A DNA stretch of 64,000 nt from SAR202-VII-2 sp965263165 (GCA_965263165.1 OZ253584.1:2356001-2420000), one strand, 5' to 3'. Numbered from the stretch's first letter, positions 7,633 to 16,107 are shown. A program made the numbers and translations. Notes: generated from the sequence alone by a model not told the origin.

Positions 7633-8511
7633 CTAACCTCGCGCCACGGTTTCCAGAGCTTCCTCTAGGAAGACCCGCAGCAGGTGTTCCTTGTACTCGG
7701 CGGAGCCATGGAGGTCGGTGACAGGCTCCGACGCCTCCGCCATCATCCGGCCAGCCTCGTCCAGCAGCGGGGCGCCCCGGGCACTGCCCAGGACATCGGC
7801 GAGGCGCGCTCCCTGCAATCGCTCCTCTGCGTCCCTGACCCGTACAGGCTTCGGGCCAACAGAGCCAACCGCAATGCGGACCTCCGCAACGTTACCGTCG
7901 TCTATCCTCGCCGCCAACCCCAGCCCCAACGTGGGACGCTCGTGGTAGCCGAACTTGATGTAGGCATGCCGCGCCCCGTCCGGCAGGCGGGGGGCCAAGA
8001 TCCGAGTCAGAAGTTCGTCAGGCTCTCGCGTCGTCTCGTACGGCCCCAGGATGAAGTCCTCGAGGCTCTGCACTCTCTCGCCACCGGGCCCAGAGAGTTC
8101 GACCCAAGCGTCGTGTAAGAGGAGGAACACCCCTGGGTCCGAATGTGGCTCAGCGAAGCAAAGGTTGCCGCCCAGGGTCCCAACGTTGCGCACCCGCACG
8201 TTCGCCACCCGACGCTCCGCGTCGGCAATCAGGGGGAACTGCTCGCCCACCAATGGCGAGCGTTCCAGGGCGCGGTGCGTTGCCGTGGCCCCAATGGCGA
8301 GCACGCCCGCCGAACTGTCGTACGATACGCCGTCAAGGTCAGGGATGGCCTTGATATTCACGAGGTGGCCGTAGCTGAGCAGGCCTTCCTTCATCGCCAG
8401 CAGCAGCTCCGTGCCGCCGGCATAGACGGACGCATCGTCGGCAAGCTGCGCCAGCAGCGAGACGGCTTCAGCGACCGTCGCGGGTTCGTGGAGTTGGAAC
8501 GGCTTGAGCAT
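7633..8511 (-). CDS. Molybdenum hydroxylase FAD-binding medium subunit (CoxM-like)
   Basis: FAD subunit that passes electrons from the [2Fe-2S] clusters to the acceptor. The protein begins MLKPFQLHEPATVAEAVSLL, the usual start of this family. It then has the FAD-binding YAGGTELL and, in the middle, RNVGTLGGNLC, the second FAD motif. A CO-dehydrogenase C-terminal domain follows. I placed the start at ATG 8511, which gives 292 residues; a longer frame would add 26 atypical residues. This is the first gene of the M-S-L operon. The substrate is unknown. Confidence 0.92.
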   Translation of the reverse strand: MLKPFQLHEPATVAEAVSLLAQLADDASVYAGGTELLLAMKEGLLSYGHLVNIKAIPDLDGVSYDSSAGVLAIGATATHRALERSPLVGEQFPLIADAERRVANVRVRNVGTLGGNLCFAEPHSDPGVFLLLHDAWVELSGPGGERVQSLEDFILGPYETTREPDELLTRILAPRLPDGARHAYIKFGYHERPTLGLGLAARIDDGNVAEVRIAVGSVGPKPVRVRDAEERLQGARLADVLGSARGAPLLDEAGRMMAEASEPVTDLHGSAEYKEHLLRVFLEEALETVARG

Positions 8512-8725
8512 GGTGTTACCGGCGCGCCTGCGGGGAAGCCCCGAGCGCGCCGCCTGTGAATCGTACGCGCTGGCGGCCCGCGATTTCAAGCCCGCGTGCT
8601 CCTTCTATAAACCAACGGCGCTCGGCTTCCTGGAAGGATGGCCATCAACGCGAACGTTTACCGTAGCCCCACCTGGCCCGCCGCGGCAAGGGGTGGATGG
8701 CAAGGGAGTGGCTGTCTGCGTTAGC
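8512..8725. other. Intergenic DNA upstream of the hydroxylase operon
   Basis: 214 bp between the hydroxylase operon and the gamma-glutamyltransferase stop, both on the minus strand. It must contain the operon promoter unless transcription continues from the transferase gene. I see a TTTATAG stretch on the minus strand near 8602-8608 but no paired -35 that I trust. Confidence 0.3.
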
Positions 8726-10336
8726 CTACCAGCCCACGGCGGCCCCGTCCGACCGAGGCTCAGACCCGGCGATGATGACCCCGCTATCGGCGTCGCGCTG
8801 GATGACCTGGCCGCCGCCAAAAAGCGTCCGTCCGTAGCCGCCCACGATTGCCACCGCATGACCCCGCCGTTGCAACTCAGCGACGGTGGACTCAGGGATG
8901 TCTTCTTCCAGACTCGCGCCGCCGCCACCCTCCACGTCAACGCTGAAACGCAGGGCGTCCAGCGCCTCTTGCGGGTCCATGCCGAAGTCCACCATATTGG
9001 AGATGACCTGCAAATGGCCCTGCGGCTGCTGGAAGCCGCCCATGACCCCAAAGCTGAGCCACAGCTCGCCATCCCTGGTGGCCATTCCGGGAATAATCGT
9101 CTGGTACGGGCGCTTGCGTCCCTGAAGAAAGTTCGGGTGCGCGGGGTCCAGCGAGAATAGCGCCCCGCGGTTGTGCAGGGCAACCCCGGTCCCCGGCGCC
9201 ACCAATCCAGACCCGAAATGCGTGAAGACGCTGTTGATGAACGAGCAGGCATTGCCTTCCCCGTCAACAACCGAAAGATAGACGGTGTCCGAGCCGCCCC
9301 AAGGGTTGCCGTGCGGGGCATGTTCGAGCGCCTTGCCGGATATGAGCGACCGCCTCTTGGCCGCGTAGCCCTTGTCCAGGAGCTGTTCGATGGGCGTCGC
9401 CGACACCCGGGGGTCGGCGACGTATCGCAGCGCGTCCGCAAAGGCCAGCCGCAGGGATTCGATCAGATAGTGATAGCGGTCTGCAGACTGCGGGCCCATG
9501 GCCCCAATCTCAAACCCCTCGGCGATGTTGAGCGCCATCAGGGCGGTGATGCCCTGCCCATTGGGGGGGCATTCGTGGACAGTGACCCCTCTGTAGACGG
9601 TGGAGATAGGCTCGTCCCAGTCGGAGTGGTGCGCGGCCAGGTCCTCCTCCGAGAGCCAGCCCCCGTTCGCCTGCACAAAGCTGGCTATGTTCTTGGCAAT
9701 GTCTCCGCGGTAGAAGGCGTCGCGTCCGCCTTCAGCGATCGCCTCCAGCGTGTCTGCCAGAGTGTCCAGGCGGACCACGTCGCCATACCTAGGCCCCCGA
9801 CCACTGAGCAGTAGCTCGTTTCCGGAGGGCCGCCGCTGGAGCACCGGGGCAGCCCGGCCCCACTTCTCGGCAATGACCTCCGTCGCGCCGTAGCCTTCCC
9901 GCGCATAGCGGATAGCGGGCTGAAGCGCATCGTTGAGCGTCATTCGCCCGAACCGCTCCAACAGCGTCTGCCAGCCGTCAACGGCCCCGGGAACGCTCAC
10001 CGCCAGCCCTGCGTCGGGGCCGGTGAGGGGGATGGCCGCATAGCCCTTCCGCGTCACGTTCTCAGGACTGGCCGCCGCCGCCGAACGGCCACTGCCGTTC
10101 AGGGCTGTCACGCTCTTGGCTCTGTTGTCCCAGACGAGCGCGAACATGTCCCCACCGGGGCCTGTGCTGCCGGGTTCGAGAACAGCGAGCGCGGCCGCCG
10201 TGGCCACCGCGGCGTCAACGGCGTGGCCGCCCTCCTGGAGGATGCGAAGGCCCACCAGGGCCGCCTGCGGTTGACTGGTGGCCACAGCCCCTCTGCGGGC
10301 AACGATGGCGGAGCGGCGGGACCGGAAGTAGCTCAT
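8726..10336 (-). CDS. Gamma-glutamyltransferase family protein
   Basis: N-terminal-nucleophile hydrolase that cleaves gamma-glutamyl or related amide bonds after self-processing into two chains. The N-terminal region carries GGHAVDAAVATAAALAVLEP and GPGGDMFALVW, both typical. The processing site is DTVYLSVVD, which aligns with TTHYSVVD of characterised enzymes, so its Thr would become the nucleophile. No signal peptide is evident, unlike the periplasmic E. coli enzyme, so a cytosolic location is likely. I start at ATG 10336 (MSYFRSRRS); a GTG at 10396 would add 20 residues. Neither has a strong binding site. Confidence 0.88.
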   Translation of the reverse strand: MSYFRSRRSAIVARRGAVATSQPQAALVGLRILQEGGHAVDAAVATAAALAVLEPGSTGPGGDMFALVWDNRAKSVTALNGSGRSAAAASPENVTRKGYAAIPLTGPDAGLAVSVPGAVDGWQTLLERFGRMTLNDALQPAIRYAREGYGATEVIAEKWGRAAPVLQRRPSGNELLLSGRGPRYGDVVRLDTLADTLEAIAEGGRDAFYRGDIAKNIASFVQANGGWLSEEDLAAHHSDWDEPISTVYRGVTVHECPPNGQGITALMALNIAEGFEIGAMGPQSADRYHYLIESLRLAFADALRYVADPRVSATPIEQLLDKGYAAKRRSLISGKALEHAPHGNPWGGSDTVYLSVVDGEGNACSFINSVFTHFGSGLVAPGTGVALHNRGALFSLDPAHPNFLQGRKRPYQTIIPGMATRDGELWLSFGVMGGFQQPQGHLQVISNMVDFGMDPQEALDALRFSVDVEGGGGASLEEDIPESTVAELQRRGHAVAIVGGYGRTLFGGGQVIQRDADSGVIIAGSEPRSDGAAVGW

Positions 10337-10475
10337 GTCTGAACGTAGCTCATGGTCGGAAACCTCGCTCGCCGGCGTTCCTGGGACGCGGATCACTCAA
10401 AGGCGCCCCGGCGCCAGGAGCCAGAATAGCATAAGGGCGGGAAGTGAGGCGGCGCTCCGCGAGAGGCCCCTGCGC

Positions 10476-10505
10476 TTGACCACCCTCCGCGGCCTTAGTT
10501 ATAGT
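10476..10505 (+). promoter_or_regulatory. Promoter of the desulforedoxin-like pair
   Basis: TTGACC at 10476-10481 is followed after 18 bp by TATAGT at 10500-10505. The first small gene starts 28 nt further on. This is one of the clearest single-copy housekeeping-type promoters in the window. Confidence 0.6.
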
Positions 10506-10533
10506 GCAGTCAGCTTGACGCTAGGGTGATCGC

Positions 10534-10650
10534 GTGGCCAACGAGCAGGGCAAGCGGTATTTCTGCGAGAAGTGCAGATCCGAGTTTTTGGTGACTAGGG
10601 GCGGCGATGGCGCCGTGGCCTGCTGTGGCCAGCCGATGGCCAAAAAGTAA
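10534..10650 (+). CDS. Desulforedoxin-like mini-protein 1
   Basis: A 38-residue protein starting at GTG (MANEQGKRYFC). The metal-binding pattern is CEKC near the start and a vicinal CCGQPM near the end. This spacing and length match desulforedoxin and the N-terminal domain of desulfoferrodoxin, which bind one Fe(Cys)4 centre and often dimerise. It is probably a small electron carrier in oxidative-stress or redox chemistry. Its paralogue begins 20 bp downstream. No desulfoferrodoxin catalytic domain is fused or adjacent. The gene is too short for routine gene callers but the fold signature is specific. Confidence 0.75.
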   Translation: MANEQGKRYFCEKCRSEFLVTRGGDGAVACCGQPMAKK

Positions 10651-10669
10651 GCAGGGGTCGCGTAATCAG

Positions 10670-10813
10670 ATGGCGAATCAGCTCGGTAAGCGCTATGAAT
10701 GTCAGACCTGCGGCGCCATCGCCCTGTGCACCAAGGCGGGCGAAGGCGAGGTGCATTGCTGTGGCCAGGTGATGGAAGTTCAGCAGCCCCGCAAGCTCCC
10801 CTCCTCCGACTAA
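10670..10813 (+). CDS. Desulforedoxin-like mini-protein 2
   Basis: A 47-residue paralogue of the previous gene (MANQLGKRYECQTCG, then CCGQVMEV). The four cysteines keep the desulforedoxin spacing, and the C-terminus has a short Pro/Arg tail. The ATG at 10670 is chosen because it aligns with the first protein at MAN..GKRY. The pair is followed by a perfect hairpin at 10845-10878. Two copies could form a heterodimer around two iron centres; this is inference. Confidence 0.75.
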   Translation: MANQLGKRYECQTCGAIALCTKAGEGEVHCCGQVMEVQQPRKLPSSD

Positions 10814-10844
10814 TTCCTCCCGGCTGACCGTTCTCGCCGTCGTA

Positions 10845-10878
10845 CAGCAGACCCACGACAAGGCCGTGGGTCTGCTGC
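10845..10878 (+). terminator. Hairpin after the desulforedoxin pair
   Basis: A perfect 13-bp stem (CAGCAGACCCACG with CGTGGGTCTGCTG) encloses an 8-nt loop (ACAAGGC plus flanking base), 31 bp past the stop codon. There is no U tract, so it may be a terminator or an RNA-stabilising hairpin. It also precedes the next carrier gene by about 175 bp. Confidence 0.55.
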
Positions 10879-11052
10879 TGTGCCGGGCAGTGGCTGAGCC
10901 GCAGGCGCGGCCACGAGGCGGGCCGCCAATGGGCAGTGGCCGAGGCATTCGCAGGGCGGAGGCAAGCTCAAACCGCTTCTCATTCCACCGCTTCCATCGC
11001 AGCGAGAGTACTATGGGGCGGCGCGTCCAACCGTGGCCGCCGCGGGAGACCG

Positions 11053-11916
11053 ATGATCGCCATCGCCGCCGCCATTCTGGCCGGCCTCTTCTACGCCCTC
11101 ACCTCCCTCTTCAGCCGCGTCGGATTGGAGCGGGCTCAGCCCGGTTCAGCGGCGATCGTATCCTCTTGGATCAATGCCCTGGTTTTCTGGCCGATTTTCC
11201 TTGTCGTGCTGCCCCTAGGCCTGCTGCGGAGCATGGCGGTTATCCCCTTCATCGCTGCCGGCATGGCCGGTCCGTTTCTGGGCAGGCTCACCCTGTATTA
11301 CGCGATCAGACGGTTGGGCGTATCGCTCTCGGAGCCGCTGTTCAACGCCCAGGTCGTCTTCATAGCCCTGGGTGGAGTCATCTTCTTCGACGAGCGGATC
11401 ACCCCACTCGGCGGCCTGGGAATAGCCATCCTGATGTTGGGATTGGGGCTGATCAGTACCAACATGGAGGCCGGCAACATCGGGGTTGTGAAGAAGAAGC
11501 GCTACCTGCTCATACCGCTGGTGTCGGCGTTCTTCTTCGGCATCTCTACCCTGGTGCGGAAGGTAGGCCTTTCCATCGAGCCCGAAGTTTTTCTGGGTCT
11601 GCCGGTGGCGGCCACTTCGTCGCTGTTCTCGCTGTACCTCAGCGCGCCGCTCACCAGGCAAGCAATTTCCATTCCGCGCGGCCGGGTTCTGATTCCGCTG
11701 GTGTTGGCCGGCTGCTGTAGCGCCACCGCTCAGTTCATGAGCCTCACGTCCATCAACCGGGGTGACCTCGTAGTCGTCATCCCGTTGCAGAACATGAGCC
11801 CCATCTTCACCGTCGCAATCACCGCACTGCTGCTGCGACGGCTCGAAAGGGTGACGCGCGGCGTCGTAGTCGGCGTGGTGTTCGTGGCGGGAGGAGCAGC
11901 GCTGGTGAACTTCTGA
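11053..11916 (+). CDS. DMT-superfamily (EamA-type) carrier
   Basis: Inner-membrane transporter of about ten hydrophobic helices, built from two EamA repeats. The first starts MIAIAAAILAGLFYALTS and the second near YLLIPLVSAFFFGIS. The substrate is unknown for most members; metabolite efflux is the usual role. ATG 11053 follows GGGAGA by a few nucleotides and gives 287 residues, the same length as the paralogue at 20495-21358. The two share GNIxGxxKxKRxLxIP and the C-terminal VVxPLxNxxPxF blocks. Ends 2 bp before a strong hairpin. Confidence 0.88.
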   Translation: MIAIAAAILAGLFYALTSLFSRVGLERAQPGSAAIVSSWINALVFWPIFLVVLPLGLLRSMAVIPFIAAGMAGPFLGRLTLYYAIRRLGVSLSEPLFNAQVVFIALGGVIFFDERITPLGGLGIAILMLGLGLISTNMEAGNIGVVKKKRYLLIPLVSAFFFGISTLVRKVGLSIEPEVFLGLPVAATSSLFSLYLSAPLTRQAISIPRGRVLIPLVLAGCCSATAQFMSLTSINRGDLVVVIPLQNMSPIFTVAITALLLRRLERVTRGVVVGVVFVAGGAALVNF

Positions 11917-11918
11917 GC

Positions 11919-11950
11919 GCTTGGATGGGCGCCACCGCGCCCATCCAAGC
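11919..11950 (+). terminator. Hairpin terminator of the DMT carrier
   Basis: A perfect 14-bp stem (GCTTGGATGGGCGC with GCGCCCATCCAAGC) and a CACC loop start 2 bp after the carrier's TGA. There is no U run, as with several hairpins in this window. Confidence 0.7.
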
Positions 11951-11970
11951 ACTCTGCGCCCGCCGAGACC

Positions 11971-12080
11971 GAGCCAGGTTGCCAGCACCTGCTCGGTCTC
12001 GGCGCGGGCCGGCGTTCACCGTGGTGTAGTCCAGGCTGACACGCCCTTCCTCGTCGTATACGGGAACGTAGCTGTAGGCC
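11971..12080 (-). pseudogene. Remnant of a Rieske oxygenase gene
   Basis: Two blocks match the nearby Rieske gene at 14775-16016. 11971-12015 matches its 3' end (GCCAGCACCTGCTC and TCGGCGCGGGCCGG). 12017-12080 matches its interior around 15075-15140 (TACGGGAACGTAG). The ~250 bp between the two blocks in the intact gene is missing, so this is an internally deleted third copy. The remnant overlaps a perfect 13-bp inverted repeat, GCCGAGACCGAGC at 11962-11974 and GCTCGGTCTCGGC at 11991-12003. Confidence 0.6.
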
Positions 12081-12289
12081 GCAGACTATCCGACCTATCG
12101 GTTCGTGACGAGCAAGACCTCTCGGTGTCCCAACCCATGGAGACCCATCCCATAGCCTCGACCAACGCACCTCCGCCTGAGGCGGGAGGCCGCGGATCGA
12201 AAGGGTGACGAGCGGCGGCGCGGCTAGGGTGTTGTTGGAGCAGGGCAGCGCCTGTGAGTTATACAAAACGCGTGCCGGGCCGGGCTAGA
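12081..12289. other. Gene-free DNA left of the IS481 element
   Basis: About 210 bp with no supported gene. It has a small CTCCGCC/GGCGGGAG hairpin near 12169-12186 and ends with GCTAGA at 12284-12289, the left copy of the IS target duplication. Confidence 0.4.
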
Positions 12290-13246
12290 TGTAGTTCCCA
12301 GGGACGTTGTTGACAGGCGGGACGCGGGAGTAGCCCCGCCGATGCCGCCGTGTGGACGCCGGTGATTGTAATACGCGAGGAACCCAGGCAACGCGTTGAG
12401 CCGCTCGCGGTTGGAGGAGTACGGTCGCTGGTAGGCCCACTCGGCCTGCATGATCTTGTTGAACGCCTCCGCCTTGCCGTTGGTCTGAGGCCGGAAAGGC
12501 CGCGTGCGCTTCACCCGTATATTCCTGGCCGCCGCCGTGTCGGTGAAGATGCGACTCACGTAGCAGGCGCCATTGTCAGTCAGGATGCGCTCGGCGGCGA
12601 TGCCCAAGCGCTCGAAGTGGGCAAGTGCTCGAACAAGGAAGGCGGCGGCCGTCGGGCCGCGTTCGTCCGGCAGGGCCTCGACGTAGGCATAGCGGGAGTG
12701 GTCATCCACGGCCACGTGGAGGAAGTCGAAACCGAGGCGGGGGCCGCGCTGAGGACCACTGCGGGTCTCCGCGAAGCCGGGCAGGATGCGCTTGCCGCCA
12801 CCCTGCGGGATGCGGCCGAGTTTCTTGATGTCGAGGTGAACCAGCGCGCCGGGGCGGGCATGCTCGTAGCGAACGATCTCCCGTGTGGTGCGATGGAGCC
12901 ACGCGAGGCGGTGGAGTCCGGCGCGGCGCAGGACGGCGTAGACGGTGGAGCGGGCGATGCCCAACCGCCACCCGATGCGGTGCGGCCCCCAGGCAAGCAT
13001 GCGGCGTGCAGTGCAGATGGCTGCTTCCTGCAGCTGACCGGTTTGGCGGGGGCTGCGCAGGGGACGGCTGGAGCGGTCGTGGAGCGCGTCTGGCCCGCCT
13101 TCACGGAACCGCAGCACCCACTTGGCGACGGTCGCGCGGGAGACGCGGAACAAGCGGGCCACTTCGGCCTGGGGCCAGCCGGACAACACCTGTTCGACCA
13201 ATTCAGCGCGAGTCACGGGGGTCAAGCGTGCGTTACGATGTTCCAT
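12224..13246 (-). CDS. IS481-family transposase
   Basis: DDE transposase of the insertion element at 12290-13331. Residues ~1-75 form a helix-turn-helix region (SGWPQAEVARLFRVSRATVA). The rve-type catalytic core has Asp in HLDIKK, Asp in LTDNGACY and Glu in NGKAEAFNK. ATG 13246 has AGGAGG a few bases upstream. The frame does not stop inside the element: codon boundaries run exactly through the terminal repeat and add 21 residues from host DNA before a TAG at 12224. The catalytic residues are all present, so it may be active. Confidence 0.9.
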   Translation of the reverse strand: MEHRNARLTPVTRAELVEQVLSGWPQAEVARLFRVSRATVAKWVLRFREGGPDALHDRSSRPLRSPRQTGQLQEAAICTARRMLAWGPHRIGWRLGIARSTVYAVLRRAGLHRLAWLHRTTREIVRYEHARPGALVHLDIKKLGRIPQGGGKRILPGFAETRSGPQRGPRLGFDFLHVAVDDHSRYAYVEALPDERGPTAAAFLVRALAHFERLGIAAERILTDNGACYVSRIFTDTAAARNIRVKRTRPFRPQTNGKAEAFNKIMQAEWAYQRPYSSNRERLNALPGFLAYYNHRRPHGGIGGATPASRLSTTSLGTTSSPARHAFCITHRRCPAPTTP

Positions 13247-13331
13247 GAGGGCCTCCTGTCGCTGCTGGTTTTGGTTACACAACAGCAACAGCGAGGCCCC
13301 CCACCTGTCAACAACCTCTATGGGAACTACA
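12290..13331 (-). mobile_element. IS481-family insertion sequence, complete
   Basis: A 1042-bp element bounded by imperfect inverted repeats. The left end reads TGTAGTTCCCAGGGACG and the right end, read inward, TGTAGTTCCCATAGAGG; both continue GTTGTTGACAGG. It is flanked by a 6-bp direct repeat GCTAGA (12284-12289 and 13332-13337), which fits the NCTAGN target of this family. The right target copy contains the TAG stop of the Rieske gene, which therefore stayed intact. Confidence 0.92.
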
Positions 13332-13332
13332 G

Positions 13333-14595
13333 CTAGAGCGCCCTAACCTCCGCGGCTGCCTCGTCAAAGAGGGCCTCGATTTGGGTGGCGTTGGGGCTGT
13401 AACGGGCATGAGTGGCCTCGAAGACGGTCCTGCTGAACTTCCGGCCGGCGCCCATCTTGTTCTCTTCCGTAGGTAGGGTTAGCACGATGTTCTTGCCGGG
13501 GTCTCGGATGACGCACATGGGCTCGCCACCGTCTTCAACAATCTGCATTTGCTCCTGAAGCATGCGGCGATAGAGGATCAACCCGCGGTCGGACTCCCCC
13601 AGATGTTCCTGCGAGCGGTCCATAACCGATCCCTGAATCACCCAGGCGAGGTTGTCCTGGGCGTCGATGGTGTCATCGACCAGGCGGCCGTCGTCGAAGC
13701 GGAGCGGAATGTCGTAGTAGGGAATTCGCTCTTGCCTGGGCACTTCCACGTCCGGGGCAAAGACCTCGTAGGCCCAATGCATCGTGTTGTGATCGTCCAT
13801 GGGGACCCGGTAGTGGTGCTCGTAAACGCCTGCGCCACCAAGGCGGAGGACGTTGGGAAACAGCACCGGGTGCCCCATTTTCCAGTCGTCGTCTTCCTCG
13901 GTCTGACCTTCTGTGACCCGGCGCTTGATGAACCCGTATTCAAAGGGGTCGAAGCCTATCTTGACGTGCTTTTTCCAGTAGAGGGGACGCTCCCTGTCGA
14001 GGCTCATACTCTCAAGCACGTGGGCGAAGAATCGTCCGTGAAGCCACTCTGTGTGCACGGGGTCGGCGGAGTTCTCCATGCACTGGAGCCAGTTGCACGG
14101 AAGCTGAGTTGAGCCGATCTCTCGTATGACGTTGTTCCACGTGAAGATGTCCCAACGAGGCAGAAGGGGCGCGGGCTGGGGTCCGAGGTAGGCGAAGAGG
14201 AGTCCGGCCAACTCTTGGACGGGGTAGCCCTTCAGCTTGATCTTGTCCTTGAAGCGGGCGTCGGGGCGGACGGTCTCTTCGAAGGGCTGCTCGATGCACT
14301 GGCCGGTCTCGTCGTAGAGCCAGCCGTGGTACATGCAGCGGAGGCCGCGCGCCTCGGGAATGCCGTAGGCAAGGTTGACCCGGCGGTGGGCGCAGTACCG
14401 ATCGATCAAGCCGTACATTCCGGATCGGTCCTTGTACAGGACGAGGTCCTCACCCAGGATGCGCACTTCTTTGGTGGGGTTCTCCTGCATCTGAGCGACG
14501 GCGGCGACGGGATGCCAGTATCGGCGCAGAAGTTCGCCCATCGGCGTGCTTGGCCCGACTCTCGTCAGGCGTTCGTTCTCTTCGACGGTGAGCAT
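13333..14595 (-). CDS. Rieske non-heme iron oxygenase, large subunit (paralogue 1)
   Basis: Ring-hydroxylating or O-demethylating oxygenase that needs a separate reductase. The Rieske domain is at about residues 65-95: CAHRRVNLAYG then CMYHGW, giving CxH..CxxH. The catalytic iron site follows in MENSADPVHTEWLHG (D-x2-H-x4-H). At 420 residues it resembles the phthalate 4,5-dioxygenase/vanillate demethylase group. ATG 14595 has GAGG upstream. No reductase gene lies nearby. The stop codon is the TAG of the IS481 target site. Confidence 0.9.
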   Translation of the reverse strand: MLTVEENERLTRVGPSTPMGELLRRYWHPVAAVAQMQENPTKEVRILGEDLVLYKDRSGMYGLIDRYCAHRRVNLAYGIPEARGLRCMYHGWLYDETGQCIEQPFEETVRPDARFKDKIKLKGYPVQELAGLLFAYLGPQPAPLLPRWDIFTWNNVIREIGSTQLPCNWLQCMENSADPVHTEWLHGRFFAHVLESMSLDRERPLYWKKHVKIGFDPFEYGFIKRRVTEGQTEEDDDWKMGHPVLFPNVLRLGGAGVYEHHYRVPMDDHNTMHWAYEVFAPDVEVPRQERIPYYDIPLRFDDGRLVDDTIDAQDNLAWVIQGSVMDRSQEHLGESDRGLILYRRMLQEQMQIVEDGGEPMCVIRDPGKNIVLTLPTEENKMGAGRKFSRTVFEATHARYSPNATQIEALFDEAAAEVRAL

Positions 14596-14774
14596 TGCCT
14601 ACCTCTTTCCCGTTGCCATTCTGAGAGAACGAGGGACCACAGCGCTGGCCCCATGATCACCGTATCGTCCTTACCCAACTTCACGCGCCTTCTCTAAGAG
14701 CCTGCGCTGTGGTTCTTCCTGCGCCCCTCACAATGACGAAACGGGAGGTTCGCTCCTGTTCGCATTCGCCTTCT
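14596..14774. other. Spacer between the two Rieske genes
   Basis: 179 bp. It contains an inverted repeat, GACCACAGCGC near 14634-14644 and GCGCTGTGGTTC near 14704-14715, about 60 bp apart, and a repeated CGCCTTCTCTA (near 14687 and 14767). The inverted repeat could end the upstream transcript or act as an operator. No gene is supported. Confidence 0.35.
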
Positions 14775-16016
14775 CTAGCGAGCCCAGGTGGCCAGCACCT
14801 GCTCAATCTCGGCGCGGGCCGGTGTCTCGCCGGCCTCGATGGGAACGTAGCGGGCGTCCACCGTGCGGAAGGGGATATTCTCCGCCTCCGTCACCACCCG
14901 CGCGCTCTCCTCCGTCCAGAACACGTTCATCGGGTCGCCTCCGTCGGCGACGATGGCCATCTGTTCCTGGAGGAGCTTGCGGTAGAGGATTACGCCCCTG
15001 TCGGACTCGCCCACGTGCTCCTTCGACCTGTCCATGACTGGCCCCTGGATGATCCACGACAGCTTGTCCTGGTCCACGGTGTAGTCGCGGCTGATGAGCC
15101 CCTCTTCGTCATACACGGGAACGTAGCGGTAGGGCGTCCTGTCCTGATGCGGCGCCTCGTAGCCGGGCGCCGGGTACCAGGCCATGAAGGTCACGTGCAG
15201 GGTGTTGTGGTCGTCAATGGGCACGCGGTACTGGTAGTTGCCGGAGACGCCGGCGACGCTGACCTGGAGAATGTGGGGGAAAATGACCGGATGGCCGATG
15301 CGCCAGTCGTCATCCTCCTCAGTCTGGCCCTCGACAATGCGCCGCTTGATGATGCCGTGGTCGAAGACGTCGAAGCCGATCCTGGTGTGCTTGGTCACCG
15401 TGGGGAAGCTGTTGTCGGCCTCGCCTCGCCGCTGGAGGATGAAGTGCCGGTAGTTGACGTGGAGCCATTCCACGTGCACCGGGTCCATGGAGTTTTCCAT
15501 GCACTGGAGCCAGTTGCACGGCACCGTGGAAATGACGACCTCGCGCACGACGTTCTCTTTCAGGAAGAGGTCCCACAGCGGCAGGTGGGGGACGGGCGCC
15601 GGGCCCATGTAGGCGAACAGGACGCCCGCCAGATCCTGGACCGGGTAGCCCTTGAGCTTGATCTTGTCTTTGAAGCGCGCCTCGGGCCGGACCGTTTCCT
15701 CGAAGGGCTGCTCGGCGCACTGGCCCGTCTCGTCGTAGAGCCAGCCGTGGTACATGCAGCGGAGGCCGCGCGCCTCAGGGATGCCGTAGGCCAGGTTGAC
15801 TCGGCGGTGGGCGCAGTACCGGTCGATTAATCCGTACGTCCCCGCCCTGTCCCTATAGAGGACGAGATCCTCGCCAAGGAGACGGACCTCCTTGGTGGGG
15901 TTGTCGTCCAACTCGGCTGCGGCGGCGATGGGATGCCAGTAGCGGCGCATCAACTCGCCCATAGGGGTTCCGGGCCCCACCTCGGTGATGCGATGGTTGT
16001 CTTCGACGCTGAGCAC
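14775..16016 (-). CDS. Rieske non-heme iron oxygenase, large subunit (paralogue 2)
   Basis: A 413-residue paralogue of the previous oxygenase, sharing long identical stretches such as YCAHRRVNLAYGIPEARGL. Rieske ligands are CAH and CMYH; the iron site is MENSMDPVHVEWLH. It starts at GTG (MLSVEDN) with GAGGTGAAC just upstream. The duplication plus the remnant at 11971-12080 shows three related copies within 5 kb. Substrate unknown; as no ferredoxin or reductase is adjacent, electrons must come from proteins encoded elsewhere. Confidence 0.9.
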   Translation of the reverse strand: MLSVEDNHRITEVGPGTPMGELMRRYWHPIAAAAELDDNPTKEVRLLGEDLVLYRDRAGTYGLIDRYCAHRRVNLAYGIPEARGLRCMYHGWLYDETGQCAEQPFEETVRPEARFKDKIKLKGYPVQDLAGVLFAYMGPAPVPHLPLWDLFLKENVVREVVISTVPCNWLQCMENSMDPVHVEWLHVNYRHFILQRRGEADNSFPTVTKHTRIGFDVFDHGIIKRRIVEGQTEEDDDWRIGHPVIFPHILQVSVAGVSGNYQYRVPIDDHNTLHVTFMAWYPAPGYEAPHQDRTPYRYVPVYDEEGLISRDYTVDQDKLSWIIQGPVMDRSKEHVGESDRGVILYRKLLQEQMAIVADGGDPMNVFWTEESARVVTEAENIPFRTVDARYVPIEAGETPARAEIEQVLATWAR

Positions 16017-16107
16017 CGTTCACCTCAACCAAGTTTTCAACATTCTGGATAGCACATCCACCCAGGGCTGTCAACGAACGCCCGGCCACCTGCGGTTGCT
16101 GAGTAGC

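Noticed and set aside
4908..8511. Aerobic CO dehydrogenase
   Set aside because: Gene order matches coxMSL, but the large subunit lacks the AYxCSFR loop of form I, so only the wider hydroxylase family is claimed.
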